64,000 bases of DNA from Beroe ovata (lineage: Eukaryota; Ctenophora; Nuda; Beroida; Beroidae): positions 165,318 to 229,317 of the forward strand of contig CAMPET010000024.1 of the NCBI GenBank assembly GCA_946803715.1, in the 5' to 3' direction. The notes under the pieces were generated by a model, which worked only from the letters and a program-made list of their open reading frames with translations, was not told where the DNA came from and did no database searches. The position numbers and the translations under genes were made by a program. Positions 45,900-56,048 of this stretch are shown piece after piece (the stretch's first letter is position 1; each line of letters begins with the position of its first letter).

Positions 45900-48800
45900 A
45901 TGTCACTAGCCCCCAGTCTAACCACTGTAAAGGGAATCTGTATACTCGATAATGATGGGAAACGGATCATAGCAAAGTATTACGACAAAATGGACGAATC
46001 ATTCTCTACAGTGAAGGTAATACTAGAATCGCTTTTTTGATGTGCATAGTTTCTTTTTTCCTGATATTTTGCCAACATTTTTGCCCTGTTTCCCAGGATC
46101 AGAAGTTATTCGAGAGCAAAGTATTCAAGGCAACAGAAAAGTCAACGTCAGAGATCGTTGCTATCAACAACTATACAGTTGTCTTCAGGTTGGTATTATG
46201 AAGGGGGAGAAATGCATTTTTGGAAGGATGCCAATTGCCAAATTTCTCATCCACAATTGATCTCAGTCGCACGAACATGATTATAGAAGTAACCTCTCGT
46301 CACGCAGGTCAAATGTTGATTTATTCTTCTACGTATTTGGTGACAGCAGGGAGAATGAATTGATGCTACTCTCCGTACTCAATACGCTCTACGAGAGTAT
46401 CAGTATGATACTGAGGAAAAACGTTGAGAAACGGTCCCTCTACGATCATATGGACAGGTAATTTGCTTTCCGAGGGACTTCCTCGGATGGAGTGATAGTT
46501 CGAATGATTGCCTTCATTCTGAATGTGATAACAGAGGAGGGCATGTTTTAAATTTGATAACATTCTGTGTGAACGAGACCTCATCCCAGTAATTCTAATT
46601 TGATCATTCCCGATCCCCGTGTCTCAATCCCAAACCCAGCCCTCGCTGCGTCTCAATCCCTATATCTCACTGTTCTTATACATCTCAGTATTCTGCTGAT
46701 ATGTGATGAAGTGGTGGACCAGGGCATCATGTTGGAATGTGATCCTAATAGCATCGTGTCACGTGTCCATGTTAAAACAGAGGATATTCCCCTCAGCGAA
46801 CAGACTGTTACACAGGTATACGATCGTGTTCTGGCATTAATTGTCGTTGCTATAGTTACTTTTAATTATCACTCTTAATTGTGATAATGACTATGGGGCA
46901 TCCCCAAATGAGGGAGATTTACGTGTGAAATTCTCAGGTATCCTATGATATCCTGAAAAGTTTTAACTGGTTGACGCAGTCATAAAATGTGTTAATTGTG
47001 CTAAGGTAACTGACTGTGTGCTTGCGCTTTCTTTTCTCCGTGATTGTGAAGCACTTTCTCACGTGCGTGAACATGGTGTGTGGTTGGGTGTGTGTCTGTG
47101 TTTGTGTACTGAGTATGTGTGTGTAATCTGTGTGTGTGCGTATGAGTTGTGTTTGAGGATGCAGATGGTCCTTGTCACTGTATCCATTGCTGCTAGTGCT
47201 GACGATGTTGTGTGCACCCCCTGAAGATTTAGTTTGTGTAAATTGCACAATGTTCACGTTATCAAGCGCAACCTATGTAATACCAATACACTACACAATT
47301 GTACACTACACAGTTGTATCGGATCTATATCATCCTCCCGATTGCATTATCCATGAGTTGTATGAGAGCATGTGTGTGTTGGACATGATCACGTGTTGTG
47401 ACTGTCTCTCCGATGATTGATTTGTCACCAGCTGCATGTGCACACTATCCTACTCACTACTCGACTCACTTCTCAACTCACTACTCAACTCAATACTCGA
47501 CTCAATACTCAACTCACTACTCAACTCACTACTCGACTCACTACTCAACTCAATACTCAACTCATTACTAAACNGGTCAATTAACCAATTACGGCATCGG
47601 GAACAAAAAACTAAACACAGCCCAGTACACGTACAGTGAGTGGAGGTTTAGTTTGCCGTTTAATTTGCGCTGCTCACACCTTCCGTTCCCGACATATAAG
47701 CATTGATTACATTAATTGACCAATTAACTAATTGAGATACCAGACACAATAATCATTAGATGGCCTGTTACACCTACCGCTACCAGAGCTTTCATATGCC
47801 GTATAAATCAATCTGCTATCTTTACCCGTTCCCGAGCTATGGCGGTTAATTATTTTGATTGGTCAATTAACCAATTAAGGTATCGTGAACGAAAATGTGA
47901 ATGCTGCTCAGTGGACGCACCGTGACTGGAGGTATAATATGCCGCTAAAATGGCGTTGCTTACACGTTCTGTTTTTGAGATATGAGCGTTAATTAATCTA
48001 ATTGGCCAATCAACCAATTAAGGCATTGAGAACAAAAATGCAATCACAGCTCAGTTTAGGCACCTTGAGTGTGGGTTGTATGTTCCGTTTAAATATTGCT
48101 GCTAACACTTACCGCTTCGGAGATATGAGCATTTACAACTTTAATTGGTCAATTAACCAATTAAGTTTCTAGTGTCAAAAATTTTGACATAGCCTAATGC
48201 ACGCTCCTGAATCAGAGGTTTCATATGCCGTATTGTTCAAGTCTCTATCTCATATGGTTCTCGAGTTTACTCGCCCCCCGTTTTATGGTCGGGTCGAGTC
48301 GAGTCGAGACGACTCGGGACTAAAAATAGGGTTTTTGAATTAATTTCACTATTTTTTTCTGAAGAAACGGTTCGGCCGATTTACATGAAATTTTCAACAT
48401 TTGTTCATCTTCACTTAGAGACAAGCTGTGCAAATTTTTATGATTAACCGACGTCATTTACATGGTGTAATGACGTCACGAAAATCGCGATTTTCGCGAT
48501 TTGGTANCAGCGATCCCTTATCCCAGTAATTCTAATTTGATCACTCCCGATCCCCGTGCCTCAATCCCAAACCCAACCCTCGCTGCGTCTCAATCCCTAT
48601 AACTCATTGTTCTTATATATCTCAGTATTCTGCTGATATGTGATGAAGTGGTGGACCAGGGCATCATGTTGGAATGTGATCCCAATAGCATCGTGTCACG
48701 TGTCCATGTTAAAACAGAGGATATTCCCCTGAGCGAACAGACTGTTACACAGGTATACAATCGTGTTCCGGCATTAATTGTCGTTGCTATAGTTACCTTT

Positions 48801-49505
48801 AATTATCACTCTAAATTGTTTAATTATAAGGGTGATAATGACTGTGGGGCATCGCCAAATGGGGGAGATTTACGTGTGAAATTCTCAGGTATCCTATGAT
48901 ATCCTGAAAAGTTTTAACTGGTTGACGCAGTCATAAAATGTGTTAATTGTGCTAAGGTAACTGACTGTGTGCTTGCACTTTCTTTTCTCCGTGATTGTGA
49001 AGCACTTTCTCACTCGCGTGAACATGGTGTGTGGTTGGGTGTGTCTGTGTTTGTGTACCATGAGTGTGTGTGAGTGAATTGAGTTGGAGGAAAATTTCTT
49101 GTCAATGTATTTATTGATGCTAGCGCTGACGATGTTGTGTACACCCCATGAAGATTGAGTTTGTGTGAATTGCACAATGTTCACGTTATCAAGTGCAATG
49201 TATGCAATACAAATAAACTGCACACGATTATACACTACACAGTTGTATCGGATCTATATTATCCTCCCGATTGCATTATCCATGAGTTGTATGAGAGCAT
49301 GTGTGTGTGTGTGTGCGTATGCGTTAGACACGATCATGTGTTGTGACTGTCTCTTCGATGATTGATTTGTCACCAGCTGCATGTGCACACTATCCTACTC
49401 ACTACTCAACTCACTTCTCAATTCAATTCTCCACACGCACCGATATCAACCCTGCAGGTGTGGAACACAGCTAAGGAGCAGCTCAAGTGGAGTCTTCTCG
49501 GATAG
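45900..49505 (+). CDS. COPZ1: Coatomer subunit zeta
   Basis: Exons 45900-46016, 46097-46188, 46308-46457, 46689-46815 and 49458-49505 give 177 residues, the same length as human COPZ1. The longin-type core is clear: [37 protein letters not shown], then [18 protein letters not shown], ending [10 protein letters not shown]. Zeta is the small subunit of the COPI F-subcomplex, which coats Golgi-to-ER vesicles. The fourth exon is present a second time at 48626-48752 in a redundant contig; using both would repeat 42 residues, so only one is taken. The apparent 2.6-kb last intron is inflated by that redundancy and by a satellite contig. Confidence 0.93.
47436..47573. repeat. ACTCA-type simple tandem repeat
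   Basis: CTACTCAACTCA and ATACTCGACTCA variants alternate for about 130 bases up to the n at 47574. A short form of the same array is at 49395-49430 in the second copy. Confidence 0.85.
47575..48506. repeat. Separate contig with a diverged ~145-base satellite
   Basis: It is flanked by n on both sides. The near-palindrome TTGGTCAATTAACCAATTAA recurs (47577, 47730, 47862, 48003, 48148), each time followed by a GGTATCG(A/G)GAACAAAAATG-like segment and, further on, a CGGTTTAA...GTTCCCGAGATATGAGC segment. Units are 130-155 bases and clearly diverged. The final ~260 bases are unlike the satellite. Its position inside a COPZ intron is doubtful. Confidence 0.75.
48508..49435 (+). repeat. Redundant allelic copy of the COPZ exon 4 region
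   Basis: It repeats about 46575-47440 with substitutions and small indels. It contains an intact exon 4 (48626-48752) with synonymous changes only, and continues into the real last exon at 49458, so the unique path leaves from this copy. Confidence 0.8.
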
Positions 49506-50032
49506 TCCAAGCTCCAACTGATACTTCAACCCGGTATCGGCCCTCTAGCTCTGAATGATAAATACCATGTGGAGAAGTGAAAGATCGAGTTGACCATCAG
49601 TTTCCAACGCAATGACCGCTAATAAAAAACTGGTATGACTATTGAATGCGACTAAGGTTGTGTCTTGACTGTAGATATGCATCCGAAGTTGATCTTTGGG
49701 GGAATTTTGGCTGATTATTTGTGTAATTAACAATGTAATGTTATTGAATTTGTATTGATTTTCTTTTATGTTCATACCTTTCTTGTCCGTACTCCATAGT
49801 CTCGCAATCACTATGACCATCAGTCTCGACTGTATTCTCTCTCAATCTTGATTTATTATTGTGCTTAAATTCATTATGAATTGTTGTCGTATTTGAAAAA
49901 TTCATGAATGAATCCATCGATCTTTTGTCAAGATTGAAGAGTCCTTCATTGACGAAATATTGATGGCTGTGTGGGTCAAAAATAAGTAGTCATCACTAAC
50001 ACACCCACTCTTCAAAGCTCTAGCATGACGTT

Positions 50033-52984
50033 ATGATGAACAAGAAATATTTGGTTGTGTTCACACAATCATTCGAAGACTTCAGAATTCCCGAGTTGGA
50101 GTCCATATGCGAGCTGTACAATATCCAGATAACCCAAGAATCCTATTCCTCATGTCATCCCTATTGTGTGGTGTCAGGTGTCAACGATGACAACATTGTC
50201 TCAATACTTCGTAGGTTTACTTCATTGACATCAATCACGACATTTTCTCTTTTCCGTTTGTGTGCGCTCCGATCGGACCAAGAATTGCGCTTCCTTTCCC
50301 GTCGGGAAAGCGTTTTATTTCCCTCCCCCAACATTTGTCCCCGATTGGTGATCACACGACGCACATACACGTCTGTCACCCCACTCATCCAGCCCCCTCC
50401 ATTTTACGTAGGTACTTTCATTCCAGGTGTGTGCTGATCCAGTTTGTGATAGAGATCTGGGCACACTGCGGATCTCGACCTGAGTTGTGTCTCAGTCAGT
50501 TCGGTGACCAGCCACGTGTACCCGGGTCATTCAACATCATTCTACACTCATTCGGAAAGAAAGTACCCATGTCAGAGAAGATAGAACTTATTGAGAAGAT
50601 GGAACATTTGCCACTCACGTGAGTGTACTGATATTGGTCTGACAATGTGTAATCAACTTCTGTGACAGACTGGTCTGTACGGAACCCCACGCTTTCAATT
50701 CCTTGTTTAACATACCTTACAGCAAGGATCTCCACCGTGTTCGCCTAGCTAGGCACATAGCCAGATATAAGCTTGAAATATTACTTTGTCATAGAATACT
50801 TGAAAAAAGCCTGTCCTGGAAATTTGGACAAATTGTGAAATCAAGTTGTTCCTTGTCTGGCGCTCTGCTCAGTTGCCGTAACGTGTCTATCACATATTCG
50901 CAGGGGTGNCCAGATAACCCAAGAATCCTATTCCTCATGTCACCCTTACTGTGTGGTGTCAGGTGTCAACGATGACAACATTCTCTCAATACTTCGTAGG
51001 TTTACTTTATTGACATCAATCACGACATTTTCTCTTTTCCGTTTGTGTGCGCTCCGATCGAAACAAGAATAGCGCTTCCTTTCCCGTTGGGAAAGTGTTT
51101 TATTTCCCTCCTCCATCCCGAATGGTGATCGCACGACGCGCAATGCGCATGCCCCACCGATTTCACTCCATTCTATTTCACTCTATTTCACTTACTTTTA
51201 TTCCAGGTGTGTGCTGATCCAGTTCGTGATAGAGATCTGGGCGCACTGCGGATCTCGACCTGAGTTGTGTCTCAGTCAGTTCGGTGACCAGCCACGTGTA
51301 CCCGGGTCATTCAACATCATTCTACACTCATTCGGAAAGAAAGTACCCATGTCAGAGAAGATAGAACTTATTGAGAAGATGGAGCATTTGCCACTCACGT
51401 GAGTCTACTGAATTATAAATCGACAATGTGATCAACTTCTGTGATCTGTACTGAACCCCACGGTTTCGATTCCTTGTTTAATATGCCCTACAGCAAGGAT
51501 CTCCACTGTGCCCTCCAGGCTAGGCACATAACCAGATATAAGCTGGAAATATGACTTAGTTATAGAAAGCCTTTCCTAGAGATGAAGTTTTGACTTGCTA
51601 GTCTCCTGACTAATTGATGAATAATCTAGTTGTTCATTGCCGTAACGTGTCTATCACATATTCGCAGGGGTGATGTTGACTGCTCCAATCCAGATCACGT
51701 GTTTTACATATGTGAGAACTACACCGACAACAAGGCCCAGGGACCAAGTGACGTATTCTTCGGCCCTCTTGTGAGTTCCCCCAATGATTCCACGACACAT
51801 GACAATATGTACCTGAGGAGATATGTCTAGTTCTGGTTATCCATATTCTGGTTATCCATATATTAGTTGAGTGTCAATTCTGTAGCAATTCTATAACATA
51901 TCTCGTTACAGGTTGGTCGAAGTAACCGGTGTATGATCGATACATACTCCGTAAAGAAGCGTCTGTACATCGGCAGAACAACAATGGATGCCCAGCTGTC
52001 CTTCATGATGGCAAACCTAGCACAGGTGAGTAACCCAATTAATAGTCGGGAAGATATCTTCATTCGGGTATAGGTCTGTTTGTCGCTATGGCCTGGCGGC
52101 AGCCCTTACGAACAACATGTTCCAGTAGATTGATCGTGGTGACATGGTCTACGACCCATTTCTTGGGACCGGTAGTCTGATCATTCCGGCAGCCGTGTTC
52201 GGAGCGTTCACCCTCGGCTCCGATATTGACATCAAGGCGCTCCACGGGTGGGGCAAGTCGACGAAGAGTGGTGAACACAAGTACCAGACCCACCAGAACA
52301 TAGAGGGTAAGTATTAGCGGGTTTTAGTTGAAGTGGGAAAGTCCCAGTTGTATATGTCTAGTTCGATGATGGACAATGGACATCAATATGCGTGAGACTC
52401 ACACACATTCACCGACAGGAAACATGAAATCATACGGACTCTCCTCCCGCTATCTCGGGTCACTAGCGTCCGACTTCTCGGAGCCTCTGCTCCGGGCCAC
52501 GCCCCTTTTCGACGTCATCCTGACAGATCCCCCATACGGAGTAAGGGAGGCATCCCTTAAAGTTAAATCAGACAAGATACTTGCTCAGTCTCAGTTCTCA
52601 CTCTCACACCAGTTTTTAGAACTTCTCAACTTCGCAGCTCGAACTCTAGTAATCGGTGAGTTAAATCCCGAATTATGCCACACTTCTCGGCATTTCGTAT
52701 CGTTTTGGAACACACTTCATAACTCTTGGTTCTGTTATCCAGGCGGTAGATTGGTATACTGGTTACCGGTTATACGAGAGCTCTATATACCGGAATGCTT
52801 GCCGCACCACCCCGCTCTGGAGCTACGTCATAACGCAGAGCAGGTGCTCAACAAGAAGAGTGCTCGTCGTCTTCTCGTCCTTGTAAAAACGAGACACGTG
52901 ACGAGTGACGAGGTAGCGCACGTGCGCGGGGATGACGTTGCCCATGGCAACTTCAGGGAGTTGTACTTTACTAAGAGTAATTGA
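50033..52984 (+). CDS. TRMT11: TRMT11 homologue, tRNA guanosine-10 N2-methyltransferase
   Basis: Exons 50033-50214, 50427-50618 (or its copy 51207-51398), 51668-51770, 51912-52025, 52129-52306, 52419-52655 and 52743-52984 join in frame to 415 residues (human 463). An N-terminal THUMP-like region is followed by the methyltransferase. SYSVKKRLYIGRTTMDAQL leads in, motif I is DPFLGTGSL, motif II ends GSDID, and the catalytic motif IV is TDPPYGVRE. Trm11 with TRMT112 makes m2G10 in the tRNA core; no TRMT112 gene lies in the window. Two in-frame Met codons begin the frame (50033 and 50036). A contig join at 50909 duplicates exons 1-2. Confidence 0.93.
50910..51400 (+). repeat. Redundant allelic copy of TRMT11 exons 1 (part) and 2
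   Basis: It starts after the n at 50909 in exon 1 (equivalent to 50129). The end of exon 1 at 50999 and exon 2 at 51207-51398 match the first copy at protein level, while the intron differs by indels near 51115-51190. It connects to the unique downstream exons. Confidence 0.8.
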
Positions 52985-53000
52985 CTCTATTATGTCATTA

Positions 53001-53044
53001 CGAAATCTAAAGGGATTTAGATAAAAAAATCCCTTTAGATTTCG
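53001..53044. terminator. Perfect 15-base hairpin just after TRMT11
   Basis: CGAAATCTAAAGGGA at 53001-53015 pairs exactly with 53030-53044 across a 14-base AT-rich loop. It begins 17 bases after the TGA, so it would be in the TRMT11 3'UTR. Whether it acts in RNA or is a small element remnant is unknown. Confidence 0.45.
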
Positions 53045-53632
53045 AGACAGAGAAAGTAGAGACAGATGAAAGTAGAGACAGATGAAAGTAGATGATTTTC
53101 GTCGTGCAAGTGGTACAACGACAAGTTGAAGTACTAGTAGCACAATGATCTTTTGATTCAGCCTTGCGCACCAGTGACAATGCGACGCTCAAGCAGTAAT
53201 GCGTGAGATATCATACCGCTCGCTTTCGACCTATAAGAATCATTTTGCCTGCTATACTTAATAGTTACCCTATATTTCAGTTTGAAGCCTAAAAACTTAG
53301 TCTCATTTCTCAATCTCGCACTCCGATGAAGCCACGCGCGAGAAAGGAGAAACAGTCAACCGGCATGGCATCGGAAGTAGAGTTGGACAGTGTAGATTAA
53401 GATATCAAGATAAGATAGCATTAAACAGACTGTCATGTTTCCGCCTTCGTCGATGAAACCGCGCGCGCGAATGACAGAGGTCAGATAAAATATGACAACA
53501 AAATGTCGTAAAAATGAACAAGCCTCGCTAATTGAGACAGGTATTTTGATCACGCGACGTAAAATTGGCCATGGAAGCATGGGCAGCTTCCAAAAAAATT
53601 GGCCATGGAAGGCTCAGCAGCTCTGACTGGCC

Positions 53633-53724
53633 TTGTAGGATTTCACCCTACCCTTGCTGGCGGGATTTTATCCCTGGGGCGGATTGAAAATCGCGCGCAC
53701 CGACGGTAGGGTGAAATCCTACAA
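53633..53724. mobile_element. 92-base MITE with 20-base inverted ends and 9-base target duplication
   Basis: The ends TTGTAGGATTTCACCCTACC (53633-53652) and the exact complement (53705-53724) enclose a short core with GCTGGCGGGATTTTATCCC. On both sides lies the same 9-mer TGACTGGCC (53624-53632 and 53725-53733). Nine-base duplications are typical of Mutator-like transposons. No transposase is in the window. A diverged relative lies at 9562-9692. Confidence 0.85.
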
Positions 53725-53810
53725 TGACTGGCCCAAATGCTCCGCACTCGCCTCCTTTTCAAATTCAATTACACTTGCCATGAAGATTGAATTGAAAATG
53801 ATGTTATTTT

Positions 53811-53928
53811 TTGTGCACACGTTGCGCCCCCCTGTTCTACTGTGTACTGAGCTTCAGTGAACTGAAAAGTCGTAGAATTAGAAAGGAGATGCGCGGCGCG
53901 CGCGGAGTATTTGGGTCACGCAGTGCAG
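53811..53928 (+). repeat. GC-rich dispersed element, copy 3
   Basis: It has the same ordered landmarks as copies 1 and 2: GTGCACACGTTGCGCCCCCC, TGTTCTACTGTGTACTGA, GTGAACTGAAAAGTCGTAG, AAAGGAGA and GAGTATTTGGGTCACGCAG. It sits about 90 bases from the 92-base MITE in a repeat-rich intergenic zone. Confidence 0.7.
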
Positions 53929-54380
53929 CGCCTTTGCTTTTCATCTTCACCATTTTTACCTCCAGTTTTTGTGCTGTGTGCGCGGCGCGATTTGTCAGCT
54001 TTCATCTGTGATCTGAACTCCTATAGTAGACGGCCAATTAGTTTACCCATGGATTTTTAGCGCGCATGGTTTCTTCGCGCGGTTCGGCGGTACATATTGA
54101 TGGAAGGCGCCGGCGCGCGCTCAAAATTCGATTGAATATAATTCTATCTCCAAACTCAACATTTTTTATTCAAGTTGTGTTAGTGCCTTTCAGCACTGGA
54201 TATACTTTCATTGTCCTTGTATTAATCATTGTGATATTGTAACTTATGTTGCTACTTATGTTGTAAAACTAAAAGTGTACTTTGTATGTGCTTGATGCTT
54301 CANAACATCTTCATCTTGAAGTTGAAGACTAAGATCAAACTCAAAGATTAAAGGTACAGGCAGTCAATTACAAATACAAT

Positions 54381-54527
54381 TCAGTTATCTTCGTGTTCCT
54401 CCAAGTCTAATTCGTCGAAGAGGATGTGCTCCATTTCCGAGGAGAGGGTCGACTCGGTATCATCAGTTCTCCTACTTGATATCATACGTCGTAGCAGCAA
54501 CAGGATTTGTTTGTTTTGCTTCGAGAT
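54381..54527 (-). CDS. Orphan terminal coding exon of an unknown gene
   Basis: A 48-codon phase-0 segment follows a good acceptor (ATTTCTGCAG) and ends at TGA. It reads as a basic helix (QNKQILLLLRRM) followed by an acidic tail (EMEHILFDELDLEEHEDN), typical of a real C-terminus and not of random DNA. Upstream exons on the minus strand (to the right) were not found with confidence; open frames at 54674-54916 and 55096-55467 are candidates. The n at 54303 lies 78 bases downstream. Confidence 0.4.
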   Translation of the reverse strand: MSKQNKQILLLLRRMISSRRTDDTESTLSSEMEHILFDELDLEEHEDN

Positions 54528-56048
54528 CTGCAGAAATATGATAGAGTGAAAAGACAGGTTTTGAAGTTGAACTGACGAGTTAGAAGAAAAAAAATCTGTT
54601 ATACAATTACAAAGAGGATCGTCCCGAGTTAAATTTTATCGAGTCTCATTAGGAACTGATTCATGATTCAAGATCATGAATAATTGGTTTTTAGTTGAGC
54701 AAATTGAGCCAAAACTAAAAGCTCAGTCATATGAGAGTTATCATTATCATAAATCCGTGCATCTGATTCTGAGTACCATGTTAGTGTAACTGTAACACGA
54801 CCTATTATGACGAGTATATGACGAGTACATTTTAGAAGAGAGGGGGGGTTCATTCGATAAACATGCCAAGAAAAATGGATGCCATAATATATTGAATTTG
54901 TTATACATTCTGACATTGATCATTCGGAATCTGATCAAGTTTGTTCTTCATTTTGCACTTGTTTTCATACAAAAGATCGATCCAATTCCAATGAATCAGC
55001 ATTTCAAGATCTCAGGGTGTCAGAAGCATCGAATTTCCTAATCCTATCGAGAGAATTCATACTGAACTTGACTTTGAGCATTGAGTTTGATGAATTTAGC
55101 AATCTTCTTGATACTGATAGCTTTGTTTAATTACGATTAAAAAGACATTAAATTTGTATATTGCTCTGTGTGTAACAATGTCTTTCTTTAATTTTAAATT
55201 TGATCGAATATCCTTGTCAGGGGCTATTACTTGTAAAAGTGGTAAGTACTTGTAAAAGATTTTGTTTTTCAGTTCTTTAGAACAATTGTAAAACTGATTG
55301 CTGTAGTTTCGAATATGCAAGCGGCATGCAAGCTGCTTACCAATTTCCCATGCCATCTTTATTTTGAAATGACGTGTCGTCAATTCAACGGCTTTAACGA
55401 AAAGATGCGTAACACGAAACTGATTTTGCTTATAACTTTTCATTCCAATGATAATGATATAAATCAATCATTCCAATGATATAAATCAAGTGTCCCATGC
55501 TCCCCCGCTCAGAATTTTCCAAACTCCGGAGAAGCGCGTTTCCTGAACTCTGCTCAGCACTTCTCTCAATAGTCAATAGCTGCTGTCAGGGCCAGCATCA
55601 TAGTCAAGGTCCAGTGATTCGAGTAGCACAATCCCTACAATCACTTCTCAAGAAGGGTGGATTTCATTTACCATTCTTGTGGAATGTCCAATCACGGCTC
55701 ATCAAGTCTTAGAATCGCAATATACTTCTCATGTAGTCACTGTATCCGATAATTGGCGATCATATCTCCATTACCATACAGCACATGACTGGTGGATTGA
55801 GTTCTCATCCGTACTTGGAACATCGGCATAAAGCTCATTTTCAGTCCATGTGACAGTTGAATGCGTCTGTTTTGTATAGAGCTGGTCGTTCGTCTAATGG
55901 AAGCCGTTACGGTTAAGGGTTCAATTCCATTGCCTTAAAGTTCATTGCTTAATGCTTCGCGATTCTGCCATTGCTATTCACGTTTTTCCATCGTGTAACA
56001 CATTGTAACCCTATAGTAACGTATGTAACAGCGTGCGAGACACTGGAC
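54528..56048. other. Mostly unassigned stretch upstream of the ferric-reductase-like gene
   Basis: Open frames at 55096-55467 (minus; Lys-rich, ends YQYQEDC) and 55497-55712 (plus) show no recognisable domain. ATGGCATGGGAAATTG|GTAAGC near 55357-55340 on the minus strand looks like a first exon with a donor and could belong to the gene ending at 54381. This was not resolved. Confidence 0.35.

Noticed and set aside
49545-49820. Minus-strand frame downstream of COPZ
   Set aside because: No similarity, AT-rich, and lies in the short COPZ-TRMT11 spacer without splice signals.
55879-55936. tRNA-like sequence with GGTTCAATTCC resembling a B box
   Set aside because: No acceptor-stem pairing and no room for an anticodon arm; at most a decayed tRNA fragment.
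55971-56048. Upstream Met extending the ferric-reductase-like protein by 26 residues
   Set aside because: The added residues have no membrane or family character; the Met at 56049 is preferred, without proof.
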